DNA of 64,000 nt, from contig NC_079977.1 of assembly GCF_029852145.1 (NCBI RefSeq), forward strand, positions 20,028,781 to 20,092,780. Direction: 5' to 3'. Positions 42,475 through 52,344 of this stretch are shown in pieces. The notes below the pieces were generated by a model. That model was not told where the DNA came from. It was given only the letters and a program-made list of their open reading frames with translations, and ran no database searches. The first letter of the stretch is position 1; each line of letters begins with the position of its first letter. The position numbers and the translations under genes were made by a program. This DNA is from Microplitis mediator (taxonomy: Eukaryota; Arthropoda; Insecta; Hymenoptera; Braconidae).

Positions 42475-42541
42475 CTGGGCGCGAACTGCCGTCCTTCTGA
42501 TCTCTAGGTTTGAACGGTAGCTACTGGACGAACCTACTAAT
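42475..42541 (-). pseudogene. tRNA-like module inside the TTGGCCCA element
   Basis: The minus strand reads TCCAGTAGCTACCG (D-arm like), CCTAGAGATCAGAAGG (anticodon-arm like) and GGCAGTTCGCGCCC (B box with mismatches), in tRNA order. No good acceptor stem. Probably a tRNA-derived remnant. Confidence 0.45.
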
Positions 42542-43163
42542 GTTGAACCGAAACTTTTATATGTTGTACTTATTCATTTTACTACAACCACTTGGTTTTA
42601 TGAAATATAAAAAGCAATTAAATAAATATTTTCGATTAAGAAAAAAAATAATAATTTCGTATTATTTTTATTATAATTACATAATTTTTAAAAATAAAAT
42701 TTATTAAATTTAATTGATTATTTATCAAGAACCCAGTTGAATTGTCTTGCTCTACCACCAATATTAAAAATAACATTTATTGTAGAAATTCATGAGTTAT
42801 TTCTTACTTAAATTAATTTTTATAACTAAAATTATTAAATTACGGTTGTTGATTGCAAATAACAACGAACTAAAAAATATTTCAATTATTAGTTGTAAAT
42901 AAATTTAATCGCAATATTATAATATTTATTAATTAAAACTTATTTTAATTCAAAAATAAATAATTATTAATTTAAAAAACCATAATAATGAGTTAATTGA
43001 ATAATTAATAAAAAATGTGGGTTAACCAATTCTGGCCCAAGGATGGGAAACTATAGGTATAGCCGAACTTGGATAATCCTACCTTGGCCCAAATCTGGCT
43101 TGCCATTGAATGATCAAGGCAGGGGAACCTAGTCTTGGCTTAAATTCGGGTAATCATTGGTTC

Positions 43164-43678
43164 GGCCAAGGCTAGGTTACCCAGTCTTGGCCCATGTTAG
43201 GGTTACCATCCAACGGCCGAGGTTAGGTTACGCAAACTTGGCCCAAGTTAGGGTGACTCTAGGCTTGGCCAAGGCTAGGTTACCCAGTCTTGGCCCATGT
43301 TAGGGTTACCATCCAACGGCCGAGGTTAGGTTACGCAAACTTGGCCCAAGTTAGGGTGACTCTAGGCTTGGCCAAGGCTAGGTTACCCAGTCTTGGCCCA
43401 TGTTAGGGTTACCATCCAACGGCCGAGGTTCGGTTACGCAAACTTGGCCCAAGTTAGGGTGACTCTAGGCTTGGCCAAGCCTAGGTTACCCAGTCTTGGC
43501 CCATGTTAGGGTTACCATCCAACGGCCGAGGTTAGGTTACGCAAACTTGGCCCAAGTTAGGGTGACTCTAGGCTTGGCCAAGGCTAGGTTACCCAGCCTT
43601 GACCCAAGCCTGGGTGATCATTGGAATGGCCAAGACTAATTACCCAGTTATGGCCCGGGCATGGGACAGTATAGGTTT
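43164..43678. repeat. 103-bp tandem array
   Basis: GGCCAAGGCTAGGTTACCC recurs at about 43164, 43267, 43370, 43473 and 43576. Units are nearly identical and are themselves made of TTGGCCCA/GTTAGGGT words. Right arm of the 42087-43748 element. Confidence 0.9.
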
Positions 43679-43782
43679 GCCAAGATGGGCTTCCCAACAA
43701 TGTCCCAGACGTGGCCCCGTCGTTCAACTCTGGGGCTTCCTGTATGGGCGACTTTTAACGTAAATTTGCATTCAAATTCGCC

Positions 43783-44200
43783 CTAATAGCACAGTTTGCT
43801 TGAGCAAAAGTTTACTGTACAAAAGTTTCCTTGAATTTTTCGTCAAATTTTCGTCAACTTCGGACTTTTCCGTTTTTTACGACAATTTATATGCAACTTG
43901 CTATTCAACTTGACGTTAATTGTCTAACCGAAATAGAATGCAAATTCACATCAAAAGTTCTCTAGAAAAATTTTTCGTCAATTTTCAGGCAAATTTTTAC
44001 TTTAATTTATTGTTAATTTCACTTAAAAAATTATAAACTAAATTTTTACAATCAAATTGTAGACATTTAGCATTGCAGTGGTTATGGAATGTTTAAAAAC
44101 CATTTAAAATATAAAATTTTTTTTTTATAAAATTTCGGGGGTACTCCGTTTTGCCTACCCTACCCCCTTTTGCCACCCCCCTTCCCCTAATATATAAATT
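43783..44200. repeat. CCCTAATAGCACAG-ended repeat segment
   Basis: Begins CCCTAATAGCACAGTTTGC; related to 40545-40870 and inverted to 54910-55260 and 55510-55780. Followed by an AT-rich stretch with GGGGGTACTCCG and CCACCCCCCTTCCCC near 44145-44185. No gene. Confidence 0.6.
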
Positions 44201-44202
44201 TA

Positions 44203-45125
44203 GATACAGTGAGAAAAAATTTCTCTTCGGACAATTAAATTGGTTTTGTTAAATTCTGTTAAACTAAAATTTATTTAGGACAACTAAATTTTATTACGTC
44301 AATATAATCAATTTTGTCATTTTTAACAAATGATTTAATAGACTCTGTTTGGTTGACATTAATATTTCTCTCTACACGAAAAGAAAATTATGGGAAGTTT
44401 TCCTATGCGTTATGGGAATGGTTCCCATAATGGTATGGGAATAGTACCTATACTACTATAGGAATGGTTCCCATATATTATGGGAACCATCCCCATAATA
44501 GTATGAGAATAGTTCTCATATCATTATGGGAATGGTTCCCATAATGATATAGGAATGGTTCCCATACCATTATGGGAATGGTTCCCATAATATTATAGGA
44601 ATAGTTCCCATACTATTATAGGAACCATTCCCATAATATTATGGGAATGGTTCCTATAATTTATGGGAATGGTTCCTATAATTTATAGGAACCATTCCCA
44701 TAAATTATAGGAATGATTCCCATAATATTATAGAAAGTATTCCTATAAATTATAGGAACCATTCCTATAATTATAGGAACCATTCCTATAGTGTTATGGG
44801 TATCATTCCCATAATTATAGGAACTATTCCTATAATTATGGGAAACATTCCTATAATTATAGGAACCGCTCCCATAATTTATGGTCGTAATTCCTATGTT
44901 GGTATAGGAAAAAATTTCACAAAATTATGGGAACCGCTGCTATAATTTTCTTTCCGTGTATAAGATAATAAAATCATTTGGTAAAGTTGAGAAAATATTT
45001 ACTTAATAGACAGCCAAACTATTTTATAGTGCCAACAAGTCCAAAAATTAAAGCAAAATATTATTATATTAACTCTAATAAATATTACTTAGACACAAAA
45101 AAATATATTTATTTAGAATAAATAT
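44203..45125. mobile_element. Truncated relative of the 28303-29308 element
   Basis: ACAGTGAGAAAAAATTTCTC onward follows 28303-28640 closely, apart from an extra 584-bp insertion at 44375. It loses similarity at 45125, so the core and right end are missing. Confidence 0.75.
44375..44958. mobile_element. TA-flanked word element (GGGAATGGTTCCC)
   Basis: Ends CACGAAAAGAAAATTAT and ATAATTTTCTTTCCGTG, with TA on each side. The entire interior is TATGGGAATGGTTCCCATAA and close variants, a self-complementary word. The homologous sequence at 28461-28472 lacks it. Confidence 0.85.
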
Positions 45126-45973
45126 GTATGTGGCATTCCACGCCAAATCTACCACTTTGAACCCGACCCCTTTAATTTCGCTATAAATTTTTTCTCTTTT
45201 TCTACCTTATCAAAACTGTTTCTTATTATTTTTTCAAATTTTTTCACCCAACCGAAAAAAAGTTATAAAGTTTGGAAAAAATGGCTTTTTTTATTTTCAA
45301 TAGCTAAAACTATTTCAAAATTCAACTGATTGGGAGTTTTTTTTTTCAAAATTTTTGTTTTTAAATGTACTTTTTTAAAAAAAAATACAAAAAAATTATT
45401 GCAACCTATCTTCATTGTTTTTTTGTAGATTTTTAGAAAAAATCAAAAATTTTTCGATGTTTACCATTTTTGATTTTTGATTTTTTTTTTATATGAAACT
45501 TTGACATTTTCTGCAGATCCTCAAATTTTTTCAGAGTGATGTTTTTTCGATTTATATTTTTTTTCCAATTGAAAAAAAAAATTTTTTTCCAACTAGCCTT
45601 ATTTCTCATAACACCATACTTAAAATTTTTGTGAGTGCTCAGAAAACTTTCAAATTTGGAAAAAAAAAATTAAAACAATAAATTTAAATGGTAATCCTCG
45701 AAATAATTTGAATTTCGTTCGAAAAATCAAGTTTCAAAATAGAAGGGCCTTCTGAATAATTTTTTGTATTTTTTTCTGAAAACTACATTTAAAAACAAAG
45801 AAAATGAAAAAAAAAAAGTTTTCGTTTGGTCCATTTTTAGACAGATGCTGGCAATTCAAAAAATTCCTTCTACACTCATTGTTTTATGGTTAAAAGAATT
45901 TTTTTTTCGAGCACATTCATTACTTAATTTTTTATTAAATAAATATATGATAAAATCTGTCAAAATAAATTTC
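45126..45973. repeat. Fragment beginning TGGCATTCCACGCC, AT-rich
   Basis: Starts abruptly with TGGCATTCCACGCCAAATC and continues as poly-A/T-rich sequence without a recognisable second end. No coding similarity; the plus-strand frame at 45764-46000 overlaps the Ly6 gene end and is discounted. Confidence 0.4.
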
Positions 45974-45979
45974 ATTTAT
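45974..45979 (-). terminator. Ly6-gene polyadenylation signal
   Basis: AATAAA on the minus strand, 13 nt after the stop codon at 45993. It implies a very short 3' UTR. Confidence 0.5.
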
Positions 45980-45992
45980 TCCAAGTTTGTTC

Positions 45993-46462
45993 TTACATGA
46001 ATAAATAAATTATAATTAAATAAACGAGGTATGAAAAATAATTAGAACTTGTCATAAGTGCAGATAAATTAGTACCAATACCCGGCACTATGATAACACT
46101 TGATACCAAATCATTATCGTCTCCATCAATTCCATTACCTCTATTACAAAGATCTCTATCACAAGTTTGATAGTAATGTTTGTAATTACCTGTCGTAATA
46201 ACAACACTGTCACTCCTTAAACTATTTATATTCAATGATCTGATATTGCTCTCTGTTAAATTAATTGATTCGGGAAAATTTTTTGAATCAGAGCACGAAC
46301 GAATTAGATCTTGTAATTCATTGTTTCCCTCATAAATATCGAGCAATTCTTTACGATAAATCGTACAATATTTTTTTGGACATGTTTTTATAAAGTTGTC
46401 ATGTATTTGAATGCAATAAACATGTGATGTTGCGATTTTTGCGCACTCATAACATTCTAAAC
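45993..46462 (-). CDS. Ly6-like gene exon 2
   Basis: Acceptor TTTAAAAG before GTTTAGAATG; phase 1 joins to Gly. Encodes the finger domain and the GPI-type tail. The longest methionine-initiated frame starts inside this exon and would miss five of the eight cysteines. Confidence 0.87.
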
Positions 46463-46612
46463 CTTTTAAACAAGGAAATACAAAAAATTACTACTGATTT
46501 ATTTATTGGAAATGAAAGAAAAAAATTATCACTTACCGTTGACGTTTAAAACAAAACTTTCGATACTAATAATTATCATGAAAAATTTTTTATAATTTAT
46601 TACCGAATACAT
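45993..46612 (-). CDS. Ly6/three-finger, probably GPI-anchored protein (two exons)
   Basis: Join on the minus strand: 46612-46537 and 46462-45993; 546 nt, 181 aa plus stop, with a 74-bp GT-AG intron (donor GTAAGT). The order is a hydrophobic signal peptide (about 1-25, FFMIIISIESFVLNVN), a mature start at GLECYECA, eight cysteines including CPKKYC, and the closing CDRDLCN, the Ly6/uPAR three-finger hallmark. A C-terminal hydrophobic tail (SYLVYLIIIYLFM) fits a GPI-attachment signal. Insect relatives act in septate junctions, sleep and channel modulation or cuticle, but I cannot assign a named orthologue. Spacing between cysteines is long, with an Asp/Asn-rich stretch after the finger domain. 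Confidence 0.87.
46537..46612 (-). CDS. Ly6-like gene exon 1 (signal peptide)
   Basis: 25 codons plus one base, starting MYSVINYKKFF. It encodes essentially the signal peptide, typical of insect Ly6 genes. The start is chosen as the only ATG giving a leader in frame with exon 2. Confidence 0.82.
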
Positions 46613-47101
46613 TTGTTATGGTAATTTATTATTTATAAGAAATAAAAGTGTCAGTTAATGTTTTGAGACAGTTGGCAGTTGTAATTAGAGAGTACATTAG
46701 ATCGTGTGAATAAGTGATATTATCGCGCCAAGATATCTTATCGGAACTCGTATCAGTCTCTTTGAAGATACCATCAATGAAAGATAATATCATTTTAGTT
46801 TACATTGAAATGAAATTTGTTTTAATGTATTAATCATAGTATATCTCTGGCTAAGAATTGAAAATTCTAGTAGAATCTTTTTAAGAACAATAAAAATTCG
46901 ATTGTTATCCGATTCAAATCAATTAATTACCATCGGAAAATAATCAAATCTATTGTCGTCAATCGGATTCCTATCTCGTTTGAAAATAACATATATGTTA
47001 TTATATCGCGTGCCAAAAGGTAAAAGGTCGCATAAATTTTTTTTTCATCACCACTTGATTAGTAAACATTTTCTACGCTTGAAAATCAAACATTGTTTCC
47101 C
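46613..47101. other. Upstream region of the Ly6-like gene
   Basis: Relatively complex sequence at 46640-46800, plausibly the promoter, then a patch of the GATTGAATCGG word at 46860-46990. No clear TATA at a proper distance. Confidence 0.4.
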
Positions 47102-47148
47102 CAAAGCTAAAAGGGCGTATGTCTTTAATTATGCGCCCTTTTAGCTTT
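47102..47148. repeat. Short hairpin AAAGCTAAAAGGGCG
   Basis: Fifteen-base arms pair perfectly around a 16-17 base loop, immediately outside the left end of the 47150-52342 element. Confidence 0.7.
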
Positions 47149-47649
47149 ACACGGAGAAAAATGAAGGTGAAAATTCCATGAAATTTTATGTGAAAATCCA
47201 TAAATTTTTATTATGCTAGCCGACTAAACTTGAAACCGTATGATATTCCAATATTTTATGTTATGCGTGTTGTTACTAATTGTATTGAAGCATAATAAAA
47301 TATCGTTGCGGCCGACAAAAATTTCTTTCTTGAACATAATACATTTCGTATTGAGCATAATAAAAATTATTAAGTGTTTTATAGTTATAATAACTGACAC
47401 GACAAAAATTGTGTCGCTAGGATGCAATATTCACCGTCTTATGACAATAAAATGTACCACTAGCATAATAAAAATTGTTTTAATTATTTTACTTATACGA
47501 TCAAAATTATTTAAAAATTAATTAAAAAAAATAATAATTTTCATTTTTGTTTTTTTACTCTTTAAATTAACTTTTATAAAAATTATATTACTAATCTAAA
47601 AAATTTATAGAGACTCTTTGTAAAATTTATGACACTAACATAATAAATT

Positions 47650-48060
47650 TAACGAGACTTTTCTTTACTTTGTAAATTCAATATTGCACGAATCGTGAAA
47701 TTAATTTTTGAAATATATTGTCAACTAATTACCAATACCAATGCTGCTAAAAAAATATAAAATTAATATAAAATAAAAAATACAGTATTTTGTGTTGATA
47801 TTCTCATATGTTTCTATCAATTATCTTTAATAGTCTTATATGTATATACAAAAACGTATAGTATAAATATTAAATGAAATTGATAGAAACATATATATGA
47901 AAATATCAACACAAAACACTGTATTTTTTATTTTATATTAATTTTATATTTTTTTAGCAGCATTGGCATTGGTAGTTAGTTGACAATATATTTCAAAAAT
48001 TAATTTTACGATTCGTACAATATTGAATTTACAGAGCAAAGAAAAGTCTCGTTAAAATTA
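47650..48060. repeat. 410-bp palindrome
   Basis: Arms of about 190 bp pair around about 47850 (cacgaatcgtgaaatt and aaattaatttttgaaat on the left, their complements on the right). Termini are not well defined. Confidence 0.75.
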
Positions 48061-49528
48061 TTATATTAATATTATAAATTTTACAAAAAGTCTTATAACT
48101 ACTTATCTAACTTAATGAACATTTATCAGGATATAAAATTAATAAAAATACATCTAATTTTCCATAAAATTAAAATCCATGCGGTTTACATTTATTACAC
48201 ACAATGATACATCAAATAGTTTTTTATTTTATTAAAACAAAAAAAATATAATTTATTGTTATTCGTAAGTGTGTAATTTATTATCAAACGTAAAAATAGT
48301 TATGCAAACAAATTTCATTAGCATAATAATATTAAAATCAATAAGAATAAAGATTTTCACAATCACACAACCCCATAAAACTCAACTGAATAATTGACAC
48401 TTGCTAAATAAAATAGATGCTTCTTGAATGAATTCCCGCGGAGTACTGATCAGAAAAATAACCAAATAAATCCGAACATTCAGAACAAAAGATTATTTTG
48501 TTTAAACACCGTTGTAAAAATTACTCAAAGACAAACAAAAATTATTGTCAAAAAATTATAAATAGCTGTATTTCAATGAAATTTTATTAAATGGGTGTAA
48601 AGACTGTTATTAATTATTTAAACTTTAATGATTTTCTATAAGTGTTGTTCCTCAACTGAGTAAATATCAGTTTAAATTTAACAAATTTTATTATGCTGGC
48701 ACGAGAAATTTTGCATTACTGATAAAGTAGAATTTCTACTGATCATACCCATGTAACAATTTCCAGTACAAGTCGCTGGTCAAGGCACTTTTCTCAAGAA
48801 TCTTTTGATAGATTCTACATAGGCTTGCTCAAGATGTCGTACAGAAGTTGATCTTGTGAAAGTCTTGCGTAAAGCCTGGTCTCAAATCCACTAGTTGTCT
48901 ATGTCTTTATATGACTCTGTATCTTGCTGCAGACACTGGTCCACAGATTTATATTGCAAGCCTTGTGCATGACTTGTTTAAAAACTTTGTGTAATGTTAT
49001 ACTTCAAGAATTGTACAAGATTCTTAAATATATCTTGCTCAAGATGTATTGATACAGTTAACTTGAGCATATCTTGCACCAGAATCTATCTGCAGATGCT
49101 TGGGCATATCTTGCGCCAGATCTGCTCAAGACGTGTCATATTACACTGTCTATCTCACTCTTGTCTCTCTCACTTTATCCCCTCCATCGGCACACGTTAC
49201 CAGAGCTCAGTGGTACTCAATTGAAGTTATAATCGGATAGAAAAACATTTTTAATCCGGAGTTCATTTGCAAAATTAGAAGCGCCGTAGTAATCACAAGT
49301 AAAATTTAATTCATAACCTATAATAAGATATGTCTTTTGATCGATGGTTTGATTTTAATAAAATTATTTTTTTTAATTTTTTTAAGGATAACACGAAAAA
49401 TGAGATGAAATTCGATAATGAAATGTTTTAAATTTTTTTTTTTTAAATTGTAATCAGTTACTTTGATACTAAAATACAGATATTGATTGTTACGAACCCG
49501 GTATCATTCATTCCTTATACATGTATAT

Positions 49529-50097
49529 TAGGGTGGGTTGAAAAAAAACTTTTTTTTTCGTTTTTCTTAGCATGGGAGTAGAATTTGTACCTTATAAAAA
49601 AAAAAAATTTTTCAAGAAAAAAAAAAATTTTTTACTCAACATTTTGAGGTGGCCCACTCGTTTTTAAAATAAATAATTGATCAAACGGGGTAGTCCCAAC
49701 GAAAAAATTTACATGGTGTTCCAGAATCTGTAGGGTGTCCCCTTGAAAGCTAATTGTAAGTCAGAAGTTGAAAAAATTTTTTTCCTATTATTTTTGTAAT
49801 TTAAGTAAAAAATCCAAAAATGAAATGCATTTTCTTTTTAATTAAAATGAAAGTGAAGTAAAAAAAAATTACGTTCGACAATTATTAGATATTTTCCACG
49901 CTTTTGGACAAAAAAAAATTTTTTTCGTTGGAACTACTCCGTTTAACCAATTATTTATTTAAAAAACGAGTGGGCCACCTCAAAATGTTGAGTAAAAAAA
50001 TTTTTTTTTTCTTGAAAAATTTTTTTTTTTTATAAGGTACAAATTCTACCCCCATGCTAAGAAAAACAAAAAAAAAGTTTTTTTTCAACCCACCCTA
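49529..50097. mobile_element. hAT-like fold-back, TSD ATGTATAT
   Basis: Termini TAGGGTGGGTTGAAAAAAA, arms of about 260 bp meeting near 49810. Perfect flanks ATGTATAT (49521-49528 and 50098-50105), fitting nTnnnnAn. No transposase. Confidence 0.9.
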
Positions 50098-50130
50098 ATG
50101 TATATATATGTGGGTACGCACATATATATT

Positions 50131-50690
50131 AGAGTGTTTCAAAAAATCGACTTTTTTTTTTTCACGAAGAACATTGAAAAATCGACAGAGTATCCCTAGA
50201 CAAAGACCCTGTTAAAATATGAGACCTTAATACTAATATTTAAAGGTGGCCATTCACGATTTTCTATTTTCCATTTAAATAACATGGGGAAAAAGAAATT
50301 TTAAGTTTGGAATTTTATACCTCGGCGATGGCTTATTAAACAGATAAGTCCAGGATTTATTTTTGTAGGGAATTAAACGCTCTACAAAAAAAGTTTCTTA
50401 TCAATTTTTGATAAATCCATCTATTCAAAAGTTATTGGAGCTCGAAGTCAAGTTATAATAAATTTCGAGATCTTTTTACTTTTCCGGCGAAACTATCAGA
50501 CTTATCACAAAATGTTATACTATCTTTTTTGTTAACAATTTTATTCTCTACAAATAATTTCCGTTAAATTTTTTCAAATTCCACATTATTTTTTAGTTAT
50601 TTTCGTTTTAATGTCGAGCTCTTGAAATCGATCAGAACACTAATTTTTTAAGAGCTTGGCATTAAGAGTGTAATTGAAAATTAAAAAAAT
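50131..50690. mobile_element. Decayed fold-back starting TAGAGTGTTTC
   Basis: TAGAGTGTTTCAAAAAATCGAC and the following arm resemble the 26557-27590 fold-back (shared cctcggcaatggct-, ttataccctcggc- and aactatcagacttatcac-type segments), but the second half is missing after 50690. Confidence 0.55.
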
Positions 50691-52344
50691 TTATTTTCAA
50701 TATAATAAAAGCAAAAAAAAATGATCAATATCTGTATTTCAGTATCAAAGTAACTGATTTCAATTTTTTAAAAAATTTTAAAAACATTTCATTATCGTAT
50801 TTCATAAACGGAGAGAATTTTTCGATAAAATTTATCCTGCAATTTAGAGTAAGCCTGGGCTGAAAAGATAATAAATACGGAAAAAATAACAACAGATTTG
50901 TTTTGTTTTATTTTTTATTCTTTTTTATATAAAAATTACTTGAAATTGGGTGTTTTTACCCCATAATTGAACACTATCTAGAAACGGACGAGTAATTGTT
51001 CATGCAGGCCCAGTTTGATTCACAATTAACGAGTAAAATTTATTAGATAATATTCCCTGTGTAGAATTTTTCGTGTTATCCTTTAATAATTTTATTAAAA
51101 TCAAACCATCTATCAAAAAACATATGTTATTATCGGTTATGAATTAAATTTTACTTGTAATTACTACGGCGCTTCTAATTTTGCAAATGAACTCCGGATT
51201 AAAAATGTTTTTCTATCCGATTATAACTTCAATTGAGTACCACTGAGCTCTGGTAACGTGTGCCGATGGAGGGGATAAAGTGAGAGAGACAAGAGTGAGA
51301 TAGACAGTGTAATATGACACGTCTTGAGCAGATCTGGCGCAAGATATGCTCAAGCATCTGCAGATAGATTCTGGTACAAGATATGCTCAAGTTAACTGTA
51401 TCAATACATATTGAGCAAGATATATTCAAGAATCTTGTACAATTCTTGAAGTATAACATAACACAAAGTTTTTAAACAAGTCCTGCACAAGACTTGCAAT
51501 ATAAATCTGTGGACCAGTGTCTGCAGCAAGATACTGAGTCATATAAAGACATAGACAACTAGGGGATTTGAGACCAGGCTTGCGCAAGCCTTTTACAAGA
51601 CTGTTATATGGGTATAATGAAACTTATCAACCGACAAAACTAAAAGTTTTAAAATTTTAAGAATTTTTATTATGCTAGCTTTAGAATTTTCAATTGAATC
51701 AATGTTCGAGAATTTATACCCAGTAAATAATAACAAAAATTGAAGTAAATATAAATATCAAGACAAAATCTGTAAATTTTGTTATTCTATTGTGGCAATT
51801 ATTATTTTTAGTTCTTATTAATTCTTGTGTGATCAAAAATTATAAAATTTATATAATATAAAACAAAAAAACCATTTTTTCATAGAAAAAATTTTACACA
51901 GGAGTTTAAAATGTAACGAATTTATTTCGAATTTAATACTGTTTGAAATGAATATTTTTATGCTGAATATAATTTTTGATACAAAATTATAAAAAATTTA
52001 CAAATCCATAATTTAAAAACTATAATATATAACACATAAAAATTTTTATTTACATTTTAATTAATAGCATACGTTTATCAAAACTTTACTCTCAATTTAT
52101 AAAATTTCAAGATTTATTTTGATATTACTTTCAAAGCATAACATATTTTATATTTGTTAGTTATTAAAAATCAAAGACTTCAAAAATCATTATGCTACTC
52201 TATAATTTTTTTTGCGTACCTATTACTTTCTACTAATTTTTCATAAAAATTGTCATAATTTATGATTTTCTAAACAGATCTAGTAGAAATCGAGAATCAG
52301 ACAGTATTTTTTCGTTATTATTGAGCTTCATTTCTCTCCGTGTA

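Larger units (their letters stand above)
42087..43748. mobile_element. CCC...GGG element (TTGGCCCA word), TSD CG
   Basis: Ends CCCATACAGGAA and TTCCTGTATGGG, flanked by CG on both sides (CG could also be part of the inverted repeat). The left arm has about 24-bp units around TTGGCCCATGCTTG; the right arm has a 103-bp array. The centre is AT-rich with a tRNA-like module. It is markedly GC-richer than its surroundings. The frame encoding HGP-Leu-Ala repeats here is a product of the minisatellite. Confidence 0.85.
48748..51612. mobile_element. CCC...GGG word element (CAAGATATGCTCAAG), TA-flanked
   Basis: Ends CCCATGTAACA and TGTTATATGGG with TA on both sides (TA could belong to the inverted repeat). 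Left 48790-49240 and right 51190-51600 arms are near-perfect inverted copies built from CTTGAGCATATCTTG phrases. The mirrored open frames at 48994 and 51229 are the same repeat read twice. Contains the hAT-like element at 49529. Confidence 0.82.
47150..52342. mobile_element. 5.2-kb composite TIR element CACGGAGA, TA-flanked
   Basis: Left CACGGAGAAAAATGAAG and right CTTCATTTCTCTCCGTG lie between TA dinucleotides. Inside both ends the word GCATAATAAAA recurs (47210-47480, 48690, 51670, 52190). It carries a nested palindrome (47650-48060) and the element at 48748-51612. No coding capacity was seen. Confidence 0.75.

Noticed and set aside
48994..51459. Two nearly identical 76-residue frames on opposite strands
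   Set aside because: Arms of the CTTGAG-word palindrome; content is repeat-derived and has no domain.
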